Source: Artemisia argyi (taxonomy: Eukaryota > Streptophyta > Magnoliopsida > Asterales > Asteraceae). From it: a stretch of 64,000 nucleotides of DNA. Numbering within the stretch: position 1 is the first letter of the stretch; each line of letters opens with the position of its first letter. The position numbers and the translations under genes are program-made. Below, in pieces: positions 47,562 to 57,737 of the stretch. The notes under the pieces are model-generated. The model worked only from the letters and a program-made list of their open reading frames with translations, did no database searches and was not told where the DNA came from. The stretch spans positions 112,451,228-112,515,227 of the forward strand of contig CM060693.1 of assembly GCA_030686995.1 (NCBI GenBank), in the 5' to 3' direction.

Positions 47562-48385
47562 TTACACAAGCAATCCCCAAAGCAGGTTATACTCCTCTTC
47601 TTCTTGTTGCAGCCTCTCTTGGTCAGCCTTTGCAAAAGCTGCTTCTTCCTCTAATGCAAGGTTTAATGCTTCTTCATCTAAACTCTGCTGAATTTCATCA
47701 TCAACAACATTTCCAACAACGTGCATCTCAAATTCTGCCTTTTCTTCTTCTTCCATCAGTTTCATTATTTCTTCTTCCTCTAAAATTCCACTACAACCAG
47801 GAAGCGTATCTTTTTTGAATACCTTAACTAAGTTTTTCCTGGTAATGTTAAGATAATGGCCTGATTTTGGTGAAAACACAGAAACATTACGAAGAATCAA
47901 AGCAGCTCCTACAGTAATATCCTTTCCATTATCCCTCTCATTAATGATTTTATGATGTATTGTACCAGATATTTCACCTGAGAGATCTTTCACAGTAACT
48001 GTAAGATCTCCAAGCATGTTTGGGGTGCACGACTTTATTATAGCAACAACATGTTCAACTTTCCCGTTATTGATAAAGCTTCTGATATCACCTAAACATC
48101 CAATTACAACCCCCCCCCCCCCCCCCGGTTAGCATTCACATAGTCCACAGCGCTAAGCCATGGCCCACGTGTAAAATCCTCATCCTCACCCACGTCTTCA
48201 ACAACTTTCCTCATATACTCCTGTGTGGAAATTATAGTCACGTCTCCACCTATCCGAGTTTCCTCTAATTTAAGTAGCTTCGCCCTTTGATAGACACCCG
48301 CAGGACCCGGTATGATCCTAACAGGATCTTGGCCGGAAATTTCATCATTATGGTGACCTGATGAAGCACGTGGTGAGTTACTCAT
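47562..48385 (-). pseudogene. Gene C: homologous-recombination OB-fold-like protein, frameshifted in G17
   Basis: The minus-strand frame from ATG 48385 (MSNSPRASSGHHNDE; a longer in-frame extension upstream lacks a better ATG) encodes the conserved N-terminal block VRIIPGPAGVYQRAK and STQEYMRKVVEDVGEDEDF. It then runs into a 17-base C run (48110-48126; G on this strand). After the run the correct continuation is in another frame: an OB-fold-like domain (VVAIIKSC, LGDLTVTVKDLSGEI, TIHHKII, ITVGAALILRNVSVFSP, about 48080-47830) and a Glu-rich tail ending at 47562. I recognise it as similar to plant proteins named homologous recombination OB-fold protein (HROB-like). The human homologue loads the MCM8-MCM9 helicase; a role here is unproven. 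The run length differs by one from an open frame. Confidence 0.65.
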
Positions 48386-48405
48386 GTTGTTGTCGTTTTC
48401 CGTCA

Positions 48406-48777
48406 CACCAAGAACCTTGTTGCCAATTGATACTGTCCTTTATGTTGGTGTTTGTGAGGGCCTATAACGCGATTTTCTAAACGGGGACTATACGTGCAAA
48501 ATGTTTTCCCAAATCAGGGACCTAAAACGAGATGAAAGGGTACAAATAATTCTCATTTGCCGGGCTTTTTAATTTCCCCTCCAATTCTTACTACCTCACA
48601 GAGTGTGTGTTTAGTCCCTGAATTACTGACCTTGTTTTACCATTAGTCCTCCAAATACTCATTATATGTTAGTCCTTTGGGCATTTTTCCCGCCAAACCA
48701 CCATGCCAATGACAACTCTCAGTTGTACCTATAAAACATGGCCCATTGCCCTATCCATTTGCATCCAACAATTCCAT
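48406..48777. promoter_or_regulatory. Shared divergent upstream region of genes C and D
   Basis: Genes C (minus) and D (plus) diverge from here. CTATAAAAC (48729-48737) is a good TATA box for D, 41 nt before its ATG. TTAGTCCCT-type phrases read towards each gene: AGTCCCTGAATTA (about 48612) and TTAGTCC (48649, 48670) towards D, and the complements of GGGGACTATACG (48482) and AGGGACCTAAAAC (48516) towards C. Confidence 0.5.
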
Positions 48778-49292
48778 ATGGCTGAAAAGAAAAACAGTCT
48801 GTTCATTGCAACCCACAACTCCCAAATGGAACAATCAAGAACAAAATGGGCATCAATGCTGGCATTTATCGAAGATGTTGTTAACCATCTCCCTGAATGG
48901 TCTGATGAGGGCAGTGACGATCGAGTCAACTTCACTGAGCTATGGTTGAACAGGATTCATGAATGCCACAAGTTCAATAATCTGCTGAATGCCATAAAAA
49001 AAACTTAAGGGAAGAAGTTGACATGCTGGAAAACAAGGTTAGACATCAAAAGGTTTGTCCAATCAAGGCATGGGCAGATTGGAATGAAACCTTAGACAGC
49101 ACACTTGTCAAACTAACTAATGGTGCAGTTAATGTGCCAAGAGTTAATCATGAAATTGTTGCTGATGAAGTTGTTACTCCTAAAGCTGTTGTTGGTGAAC
49201 AGGTGAAATCCAATGGAAGGCCTCTGAAGAGGAAAAGGGTGTATGCTGGTGACAAGAAGGATTTGGAAACCGACGGTTGTTTTTATGTTTAG
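48778..49292 (+). pseudogene. Gene D: unknown charged protein, frameshifted in A8
   Basis: ATG 48778 (MAEKKNSLFIATHNS) follows the TATA box at the right distance. An ATG at 48703 lies upstream of the TATA box and is less likely. The frame stops at 49006-49008 just after an 8-base A run (48996-49003). One more A would join it to the open frame continuing to 49292. The N-terminal half has WASMLAFIEDVVNHLPEW and is helical. The C-terminal half is basic with a KRKR stretch that could be a nuclear signal. The family is not recognised. Confidence 0.5.
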
Positions 49293-49630
49293 TATTAGCT
49301 TCTTATGCCTTGGGTGTGGTTGTTATGGGTTGCTTCAGTTAATGTCTTTTGTACTCACCTATTATGCTCAATGAAAATAAGTTATTGTGTATATGTTTAC
49401 TGATTGTATATTATGGGTTGTTATGGGTTGTTATTGGTTGCTTCAATACATAATGAACCATGAAATGATATACCCAATATTGGTCATGCCTTAATTGAAT
49501 TTCAAAAGTCAATTTAATTGTGAAACCCATTGGAGCAATATGTAATATTACAAAAGAATAAATACTTAATAATTTCCAGAAACATAATTCATACCATTTA
49601 AAATGACAGCTAACAAGACACAAATATGTT

Positions 49631-49708
49631 ACTTTCATACTATTTAAACATTTACAAACATAACTTTCATACTGTTTGATCATTTCCAAACATAACTTTC
49701 ATACTGTA
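49631..49708 (-). repeat. 32-bp tandem repeat spanning the gene E stop codon
   Basis: ACTTTCATACTG (plus strand) starts at 49631, 49663 and 49695, an exact 32-bp period. The gene E stop (49680-49682) lies in the middle unit, so the present C-terminus may have been set by the repeat expansion. Confidence 0.7.
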
Positions 49709-52123
49709 TGAAGATTTTCCTGACCAGGTCTTTTGCCATCTGAGTATCTTCTTCGACAGTCAACTTTACAGATAACATCACACTGAGAGCATGTGTTGGC
49801 AATGGGTATTCTTTCTCCACCAGCATGTATATGTCAGTTCCAGCTTTTGTAGACACATGGTGAACTCCACATGTGTCATACAATATCCATTTCAATGATG
49901 CTTCATCTGCATTAAACTTCCACAATTTGTCATCTCTATCTGGTTTAAAAAGCCTATTCAAGTGAACCCATAGCATTTTTTCCTTGTCATCAGCTATCTC
50001 TGTTAACTTGAACCTTTCAGTGACTAAACTCCATAGCTTGACCAAATCTTCCCTGTCAAATGCTTTCATCATATCTTGAAAGTGTTTGTATACCTCAGAA
50101 CGATTTCCACATCTTATTATCTTCCAGTATTTTCCAAATTTATCAGTGTAGATCTCCCAGTCAATGATTGGATATTTAGCTTGTAAAGCTTCTGCATTCA
50201 TACCGTCATATGGAACAATTTGCATCATATGCTGAATCTGATCTTCACTCAAATCTTGTTTATGTTGGCTTGCAACAAATGTTTTTTGCTTCTTACAAGA
50301 CTTTGTTTCTATTTGTGAACCACCTCTCTTAAATCTTGTACTTTTTTCTTCTAAATGCATTGGAATAAAGTTGGCAACCTTCCTTTTGGCAATACCGTGT
50401 AGCTTTACTATTTCGTCAAAGGATTTGCCTCTCAGTTTACTTGCAGTCCAATGATCTTGATTGATGAGATATCTCTTCATACCGCTCATCAACTGTGCTT
50501 GAGTTTGTGGTTTATTCTTTTTTGCTTCTGCTTTCTTTGCAACATCTTTCTTTTTAATATTGTTGAGTAGATCTGTAATAGGATTGTCTCTGATATGAAC
50601 TAATGTGTGTGCCGCTGTTTCATCAACGTTAGGGGTACTAGCAGTACGAACATATCCGCCACCAGTACCAATATGTTTAACACCATCAGTAACAGTATCT
50701 GCACCATGACTCTGTGCACACTCATCAAACTTCGTCGGTTTTGAAACATCATCCAAATCAAATTCCACCAAATCTTCTGAACTATCACAATCCACAATGG
50801 TTGATTTACTCTTACCTTTACTGTCCTTCAGTTTTTGGCGTAACTTCTTTACTTTTTGAATCAACTTGGTATAAGCACGAGCATAAAGTTGCTTTGTATT
50901 CTTCAAGTTTTCCTCTAACCCAGTAACTCTGTCTGACAATTTTGTACAAATATCCATCAACTCTTTGTACTTCGGACTACCTACATCACTTCCATCTGTG
51001 TTCAGTTTAGGGACAGGGGAACCATGAGGCATATCCCCAATTGTATCATACGACATGGGGTTTGCATCACCTGAAGCACCATCATGAGAACTTGGATCAT
51101 TAGATGTTTCCATGGGTTGGGTGTTATCATTCTTACCACTAGCCTGCCCAGTTTCTAAGCCTGTGAGTGTAGTGGCAGCCCGCAGCACTGTCTCACAGAT
51201 AGGCTCATCTGCTACATTTGGTTCAGTTGGAGATATGGGCTGAGGTACCACATATTCATTTCTGATTCTTCTCGTAAATGTCATTGTAACTTGAGGTTCT
51301 GATGATGATGGACCACTAATGGGTGTGCCATGAGACTCAACTTGGGTTGCAGATCCTTGACCCTTGAGTGGTGGAACAATCATTGATAAAAACAGTGGTG
51401 CTTCTCTCCCATTATAACCCACACAAGGCGTCCTCATATTCCTAAAAACCTTTTCACTAAGGGTTGGAGTTTTAAGAATGGTTTTGTGAGGTTGAAGTCG
51501 TTTCTTGTGTTTGTTCAAAATAATTTGAATAAATCTTGGATACATTAAAAATTTGTATTTGCTTTTCACATTTTTCACCATACCATCAAAAATCAATTTT
51601 GAAAAGTTAAACTTCCTTTTTGTGGCCAAGCAAACAATAGCAGTTGCTATGTTACTACTAAATTGTTCCCAACAAGTTTTCTTTGGACTTAAACAATGTA
51701 CTACGGTATGAATAAGAAATCTCCATTGAGGGGGAATTGTGGTTTTTTAAAAGTTAAGTTATCAAAAGTTAACCCATGCCCCATATAGTAACGATTTTGA
51801 AAGATTTCATCATTTGGCAATGAACTAATACCCCCATTGTCTGATAGTTTCAGATGCCTCCTAACAGATGACTCAGTATTAGCCATGAATATGCCATCAA
51901 CTGTAGCAGTTATTTCTTTTTTTCCATTAGCAAGTGTTTTGACTTTGGCAGTTTGCCAAAACCGATTGATTTGGGAAACATAAATAGTAGGATTTTGTGT
52001 AATAGCATACCTTATGTAACTTCTATTGAGAAAATCCACAACCTGGTGGAACACTTCACTTCCCTCTGGTTTCTGTAAGTAGGCTACCATGTTATGTGTC
52101 TTACAATTTTCCAAAATCGCCAT
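49680..52123 (-). pseudogene. Gene E: Asteraceae post-pol-type protein, frameshifted in G5
   Basis: ATG 52123 (MAILENCKTHNMVAY) starts a frame that ends at 51701. A missing base in the G run 51730-51734 (C on the coding strand) explains this, because one added base joins it to the frame running on to the stop at 49680-49682, about 814 residues in total. The N-terminal domain (HNMVAYLQKPEG ... NPTIYVSQINRFW ... SVRRHLKLSD ... FSKLIFDGM ... KFLMYPRF) and the C-terminal domain (LYDTCGVHHVSTKAG, YMLVEKEYPL) match a family I know from many Asteraceae gene sets, often fused to Copia pol or misnamed. The middle is disordered with a coiled coil (about 50800-50960). No pol lies next to it. The stop codon sits in a 32-bp tandem repeat. 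Confidence 0.65.
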
Positions 52124-52620
52124 TAAGGCTGTTAAAATTTTGATTAGGGTTCTGGGTTATGGTCGTTTAGAAGAGTATGTGTGTTTGGTAAACCCAATTG
52201 AGATGATATGGATGTGACTTAGGGTTTTGGGAAAATGTAATGAATTAAACTTTTCTTTCTATTGTGAATTAAAGAAAGATTGTGAATACTCGAATGTGGT
52301 GAAACCTATATGCGAAGCAATACACAAAAAATATCTCAACGGTTATTAATGCATAACGGGTATTCCCAAACAGTACCAAGGGTTACCCAACCGTAGTAAA
52401 TTTGATCCTACCAGTACCAAATACACCCATGGCTTAATTTGACTTTTATAAGTCAACGTACAATCAGCACGCAAAATTACAAATTGTTATATAACTAGAG
52501 ATATTGTAGCTACTAACTCCAACTAACAAAAGGCCAAATGATGTAAAGAACACATAATAGCATTGTTTATTCAACATAAAAATAATTTTTTATTCAACAA
52601 AAATTAAACATTACATTATA
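52124..52620. other. Spacer between genes E and F (upstream of E)
   Basis: Non-coding. 52395-52560 shares blocks with 53255-53600, upstream of gene F: TTTGAT(CC)TACCAGTAC..TACACCCAT, TGACTTTTA(T/C)AAGTCAAC and TTATATAACTAGA. Confidence 0.55.
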
Positions 52621-52623
52621 CAC

Positions 52624-53055
52624 TTAACAATTAAACTTGGGAGATTTTTCGGGATCAAATGACAAATGAACGTTGTCATAATCCAAATGCTCATCATCTG
52701 ATGACTCTTCCTCTTCCTCAGACGCAATATATTTGCGTTTTATGTATGCCCGCATCTTCTTCCAAGTGTATTTACTTTTCCTACTTGCTTTTCCTCTAGC
52801 AGCCTTTTCTTGTTTTTCAAATTTCATCAATTTTTTTTGCTGTACTTGAATCTTTTCTTTAAAATACCAATCAATTGTTTCTTCAAATGTCGGTTCTGGT
52901 ACTTCCTCACTTTCTTCTTCAGCCTCTTCTAGTTGTTGAAGTATTGAAGCTTTTTCTTCAATGTCATTTGTTTGCACATGTTGCATTCTTGGATTCTCTT
53001 GCATGTTAACATCTGCTTCATTCACTTGGACGTTAATTGTTGATGTTGATGCCAT
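52624..53055 (-). CDS. Gene F: small charged protein (143 aa)
   Basis: The start is ATG 53055 (MASTSTINVQVNEAD). A longer open frame upstream uses a non-preferred start and would run past the TATA box (GGTTATAAATT, minus strand, 53129-53119). The protein has an acidic region (QLEEAEEESEEVPEPTFEE), then WYFKEKIQVQQKKLMKFEKQEK, a basic patch (GKASRKSKYTWKKMRAYIKR), and an acidic tail (EEEEESSDDE) ending KFNC. No domain is recognised. The alternating acid and basic blocks suggest a nuclear or nucleic-acid-associated protein; that is a guess from composition. Confidence 0.55.
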   Translation of the reverse strand: MASTSTINVQVNEADVNMQENPRMQHVQTNDIEEKASILQQLEEAEEESEEVPEPTFEETIDWYFKEKIQVQQKKLMKFEKQEKAARGKASRKSKYTWKKMRAYIKRKYIASEEEEESSDDEHLDYDNVHLSFDPEKSPKFNC

Positions 53056-53782
53056 TTTTTTTTGATATTGTATAGATGTAAGTTGTTTTGAATGAGTTTG
53101 TTGTTTACAAATGTTCCAATTTATAACCATTGCTTAAGGCAACTGAACGGTTTTTTTTGCTTTGGAAAAGACACACGTCTTAGTAATTTATTGTTGAACG
53201 TTGTATACTACTAGTTTTGATAATGCAAATGGAACATAGGTTCAACAGACATTTATTACACATTTGATATCCTACCAGTACTAACTACACCCATCAGTAC
53301 CACGTTTTTTCTCAACAGTATTAACCCAAATTGTTTGAGACAATGTCTTTTGAACTTTTTCTTGTTATGCTTACTTCAAATAACATATTTTGTATGTGTT
53401 CACTAATTCATTTGCATTTCCAAACTAAGGTCTTTGAATGTGTCATTTTATACCATCAAAAGGTACTGCCCATGCCTTTAACTGACTTTTACAAGTCAAC
53501 TTACAATGAACACTCAAATAACAAAATCTTATATAACTAGACTTATAATCCTTAATACGACCAACAAACAAAAGTCAAATGATTCAAAGATAGAAAACCT
53601 GCATATTTACTAATACTAGATGAGTATCTTACTTTTTACAACCAAAAATTTGGAGCATTTCCAAATATAAGTTACTGTCAAAAAAGTTGGACCATATCCA
53701 ACTATAATTGAATGTACAATATAGCAGCAAAAGTAATTGTTTATAAACATATAATTAGAAGGACCTATACATCAAGTCAACT
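53056..53782. other. Spacer between genes F and G
   Basis: Non-coding. It contains the blocks shared with the gene E upstream region (53255-53290 and 53480-53590). Confidence 0.5.
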
Positions 53783-55333
53783 TCAAAACCATAAAACAGC
53801 CGGAGTATCTCGAGCTCTTAAACCAATTATGACTCCAGTCATAGGTGGTGTCCTCTTGCCTATTGGATCTAACGTTGATGGAGGAGCTTGTGATGGAGCT
53901 TTTTTCTTTTGCCCACCTGTTTTTGAAGAACAAGGAGGTCTGCCTCTGGGTCTTTTGGGAGCTGGTGCAGCAGCTGAACTGGAAGCTTTGCCTCCTGGAC
54001 CTGAAGTTGATGGAGCTTTTTTCTTTTCACCACCTGTTTTTGAAGAAGAAGGAGGTCTGCCTCTGGGTCTTTTGGGAGCTGGTGCAGCAGCTGAAGTGGA
54101 AGCTTTGCCTCTTGGACCTGAAGTTGATGGACCTTTTTTCTTTTGACCACCTGTTTTTGAAGATGAAGGAGGTCTGCCTCTGGGTCTTTTGGGAGCAGGT
54201 GCAGCAGTTGAAATGGAAGCTCTGCCTCTTTTGTGAGTATTGGAAGGTCTGGGTATCTTTGGAACATCTTCAGCAATTGAAGCTGAAGCAGCTTCATCTT
54301 TCAGAGCTGTGGATCTCTTTGAAGTGGAAAGCCTGGATATTATTGGAGTAGGTTCATCCTCTTCAGTTGACACACTAATCACCTTATTTGCAACATCCTT
54401 TGCAGTACAAAATTCCTCTTCACTAGATACTTCCTCTTCACTTGAAACACCCTTCATTGCCTTCGAGTAGCACTGATACTCAAGGTTTAGCATCCTCTTT
54501 TCAAGCCATTGTTGCTTCCTTTCAAGGTGTTCAATCCTCTTGTCAACGGAAGCCACTTCTTGAATGGATTTTTCACTCCCAAATCTGTAATCTCCTCGGT
54601 AAAAGTACACCTCCTCAATTGGTTCCATCCTTTTCTCAAGGATGGAAATCTTCTTCTCAAGGTTTTCAACCCTACTGACATAAACCTTATCCTGATGCTC
54701 ATCTGAAACATAATAAGTTAACACAGGTTAGATTTAATACATATATCCAACCAATATGCTAACTCTGTTTTTTAGACATTCAAAGACACCCTAAAGGGCT
54801 ACACTAGACAATGGGCACTCATTAGGTCAAATACAAAGCCCCTTAATTGCTAAAGTGATACACCATTTGCACTTTGAGTAATGCAGTTTGACTTGCTAAA
54901 GTCAATATGGATAAACACTTAGGTAAATCATAAACGAACCTAAATCATTCATTAGAGCCACAACAAAAGGGCAAATGAACATCAAAATGGTGTAAACACA
55001 TTCTCAAAGTTTGCCATTTTAAATAAATACCAAAATGCATACCTTTCTTCTCCTCTGCTGGATTTCCCTCCATGGGTTTTGAGGTCTGACCCAACACAGC
55101 TTCAATGGTTGATGATCAAAAAAAGGTCAACTCAAATCATTTACTCTAAATTTAACTATAAACAATAACAATGCAACAATGTGCTAACCTTCCACCATAG
55201 CATAGTTCCATAAGGTGTCCAACATTTCATCAGACACCTCATCTCCTGGCTTCCAGCTATCCTTATAGGTTTCATAAAGATAATCTTTCATGTCTTCAGT
55301 CAACGTAACTTTGCTCCAATCTTTGTCGGCCAT
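53783..55333 (-). CDS. Gene G: three-exon coiled-coil protein with three AT-hooks (373 aa)
   Basis: Exon 1 is 55333-55189 (MADKDWSKVTLTEDMKDYL), exon 2 is 55099-55043 and exon 3 is 54702-53783. The junctions are GAAG|GTTAGC, TTGAAG|CTG, AAAG|GTATGC and TTTCAG|ATG. Phases agree, and the joined length is 1122 nt with no internal stop. TATA (GAATATAAAAC, minus strand) is at 55464-55454. The N-terminus is acidic and helical. About residues 78-150 look like a coiled coil (VENLEKKISILEKRME, DKRIEHLERKQQWLEKRM). The C-terminal half has three 39-residue tandem repeats (117-bp DNA repeats), each holding the AT-hook KRPRGRPP near residues 245, 284 and 323. AT-hooks bind the minor groove of AT-rich DNA, so a nuclear DNA-binding role is likely. 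Family not recognised. Confidence 0.7.
53914..54265 (-). repeat. 117-bp tandem repeats encoding AT-hook units
   Basis: CACCTGTTTTTGAAG (plus strand) recurs at 53914, 54031 and 54148, an exact 117-bp period that keeps the reading frame. Confidence 0.8.
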
Positions 55334-55692
55334 TGCAAGAATGAGTCAGTGTATGAGATTGTTTGTGTGTGACAATGATAGGGTTGCGATGTAAGAGGAG
55401 GAAGATGATCGGGTTTGTACAGTAACAAGTGAACCAATACGCTTGTAATAGCCGTTTTATATTCAGGGACCAAGCCTTGGTTAAGGCCATTGAAAAAATA
55501 TGAAATGACCAAAAACCCAGCTGACTAGTCAACTAACGCTGCAAATAAACGTCCATCAGCCAAAAGTATGCTCCAGGGACCAACCACGCCAAAAATGACA
55601 ACTTCAGGGACGAAAATGCCAAAAAAAATAGTTTAAGGACGATCCATGAAAAACTCAAAAACGTTAGGGACTAACGGTGAATATTATTTCCC
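55334..55692 (-). promoter_or_regulatory. Upstream region of gene G up to the duplication breakpoint
   Basis: It has the TATA box and, on the minus strand, TTAGTCCCTAACG, TCGTCCTTAAAC, TTCGTCCCTGAAG and TTGGTCCCTGGAG phrases (55560-55675) reading towards gene G. The region ends abruptly at the junction with the duplicated block. Confidence 0.5.
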
Positions 55693-56250
55693 TCACATTA
55701 GTGTTATTCTTGTTATGAACAACAGTTTTCCAACTATCAATATTATTTCCCTCATTATTTGCCCCTTTTTCAGCCATATTCTTAGCCTCATTCCTTTTCA
55801 AAACTTCTTCCTGAGTAATGATTCTATTACCACACCTTTCAAAGCTATGACCAAATACCTTACAATGAGAACACATAGGTGGAATCCATGCATATTCAAT
55901 ATCAAGCATCATTGATTTACCCAAACTTCTATAACATACTTCAATGGAATTGACCAAATCATTCGAGGCATCAACTTCCACAAGAATTCTATCAAAGTTG
56001 GCTCTCCCATAAACATTTTCACACATAGAAGCAGTGATTCTATCCATGATGATGGGTGACCCTATTCTGCTTGCAATTCTACTAATGCCCTCCACATTCC
56101 ATGCCTCAAGAGGCACATTGAATATCTTAGCCTATATCGGAATTTTCCTAGGTTCCGGTTTAGTGAGACACAAACCAGCCTCCCATTTTTGAACAAACAG
56201 AGGCTTTTGATCAACCCAAAAACACTACCTTTCTGCAAATTTTCTGCCAA
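55693..56250 (-). pseudogene. LINE ORF1 fragment, duplicated copy
   Basis: Same reading frame as 15378-14821, with the zinc knuckle kept (about 55832-55873). It is cut off at the duplication junction, which creates a chance fused end in the open frame. Not functional. Confidence 0.85.
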
Positions 56251-56279
56251 AAACCCAATTCTGGCAATCTGGAAATCAC

Positions 56280-56362
56280 CAGATGGGTGGCCCCCTTAAT
56301 TATGTAAGGCGACCCCCTTAATCATTAAGGGGACCACCCTAATTAAGGGGACTGGCCATCTG
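56280..56362 (+). promoter_or_regulatory. Palindromic module upstream of the post-pol ORF, duplicated copy
   Basis: Same arms CAGATGG and CCATCTG as at 15408-15490, with two GGCGGCC units mutated (GGTGGCC, GGCGACC). The TATA box is at 56493-56500. Confidence 0.5.
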
Positions 56363-56534
56363 ATGGTCGAGTTTACAGAATCTTTTCTGCTTTTTAGCTC
56401 ATTTCAACCTACATTTCCCAATTTTCACCAACATATTTTGTCCTAATCTCCCAAACAAACTTTATTCATCTATAAACACACAAATCTTACATTATAAATA
56501 CCCCCAATCTTTAAAACTCTCCATTCATCTCATC

Positions 56535-57254
56535 ATGACCTCTCCAAACAAACCAAAACCCAAAGCCTCAAGACTAGCAAGGATGACCGAAAAACCTGTT
56601 TGGCCAAGAAAAAGCCCTCGAAACAAATCCGTCATAACCAATGAAGCTGGAAATCACTCAACACCTCCAACTACTTACTTCCCAAACTTTACACCAAAAC
56701 CACAAGGACATTCATTTGATCCTCTCTACAAACCATACAAGATTGGCCAAACATCTTCTTTCATGCCAAAATACACATCTCAACCTCCAACCACTTATAA
56801 TGATCCATAAAAGTTTGATCAACCATCAAACTACACTTTCAACAATTTCAATTCCATCTACACAAACCCAATTCATCCATATCAACACAATGATTCTCTC
56901 CACATTGCCACGGAAAAGAAAAAGTTCCGTGATGAAATAAACCAAATCCATGATCTTAGTGATCTCCTTGCTATGCATCTTGCACAACGCAACAAAGGGC
57001 AACCTCTATCATCACCCTATGCAAATTGCCTACCTCACTCTCTTAACTTGGATCAAGTTACAAACCACACTCACTTTTGCCCTTGTTGTATCTTCCTTCA
57101 AAAACAAATCCTCTACTTGATTGAAGATATTTCTTGGATTGAATATCTTCTCACTCGTCCTCATCTAATACCACCCTTAACACGATACAACATCGTGAGA
57201 TCCACCTTTTCCGCTCCATACCCCTCTCCATATCCCTCTCCATCAAACAACTAA
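56535..57254 (+). pseudogene. Sirevirus post-pol ORF, duplicated copy
   Basis: Same 240-codon frame as 15663-16382 with the same single stop (56808-56810). The shared stop shows the ORF was already broken before the duplication. About 10 base differences were seen by eye, and the rest of the frame has stayed open. Confidence 0.65.
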
Positions 57255-57737
57255 GCTCTATGCTTATGTTCCCCTCAATCAAATAAAGCACTCAACCATG
57301 GGTTGCAAGCAAGTCCAAGTGCTCTCTTCGGCAATTTAGGACTATGTTGTTTCTTTTTTTTTATTGTAATCAATATGCTTCAAGCATATTGAATGTTGTA
57401 ATGATGATCATTTCTATGATCATCTCATATATGCTTGAATGAATCTATTTTTAATTGCATAATTGTTGCTTTGCATATATATGTCTTGTTCTCCTCACAT
57501 ATTTTTTGTAGCCAAGCTTTCGATAGCTCGTTTCCTTGGTGCTCTCAAATGAGGGGGAGCATACATCAAGGGGGAGCTCTCTACCCGTTTAACTTCTCTT
57601 ATGAAGCTTAATCGGTCTAACCTTTTTGATTTTACAAAAAGGGGAGAAGAGAATATTAAACTCTAAAATACTTGTCTAAAAATTAATTTTTAGACCTAAT
57701 GAGTTTAAGGTTTTGTAATCATCAAAAAGGGGGAGAT
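57255..57737 (+). other. Post-pol spacer with intact polypurine tracts, duplicated copy
   Basis: AGGGGGAG tracts lie near 57551, 57569 and 57727. The last, AAAAAGGGGGAGATT, is better preserved than in the first copy. Confidence 0.6.

Noticed and set aside
48703..48777. Start of gene D at the upstream ATG 48703
   Set aside because: The TATA box (48729-48737) lies downstream of it, so ATG 48778 is the better start.
53845..54351. Several long open frames in other frames over the AT-hook repeats
   Set aside because: The 117-bp repeat period is a multiple of three, which keeps all frames open; only the minus-strand frame joins to the spliced upstream exons.
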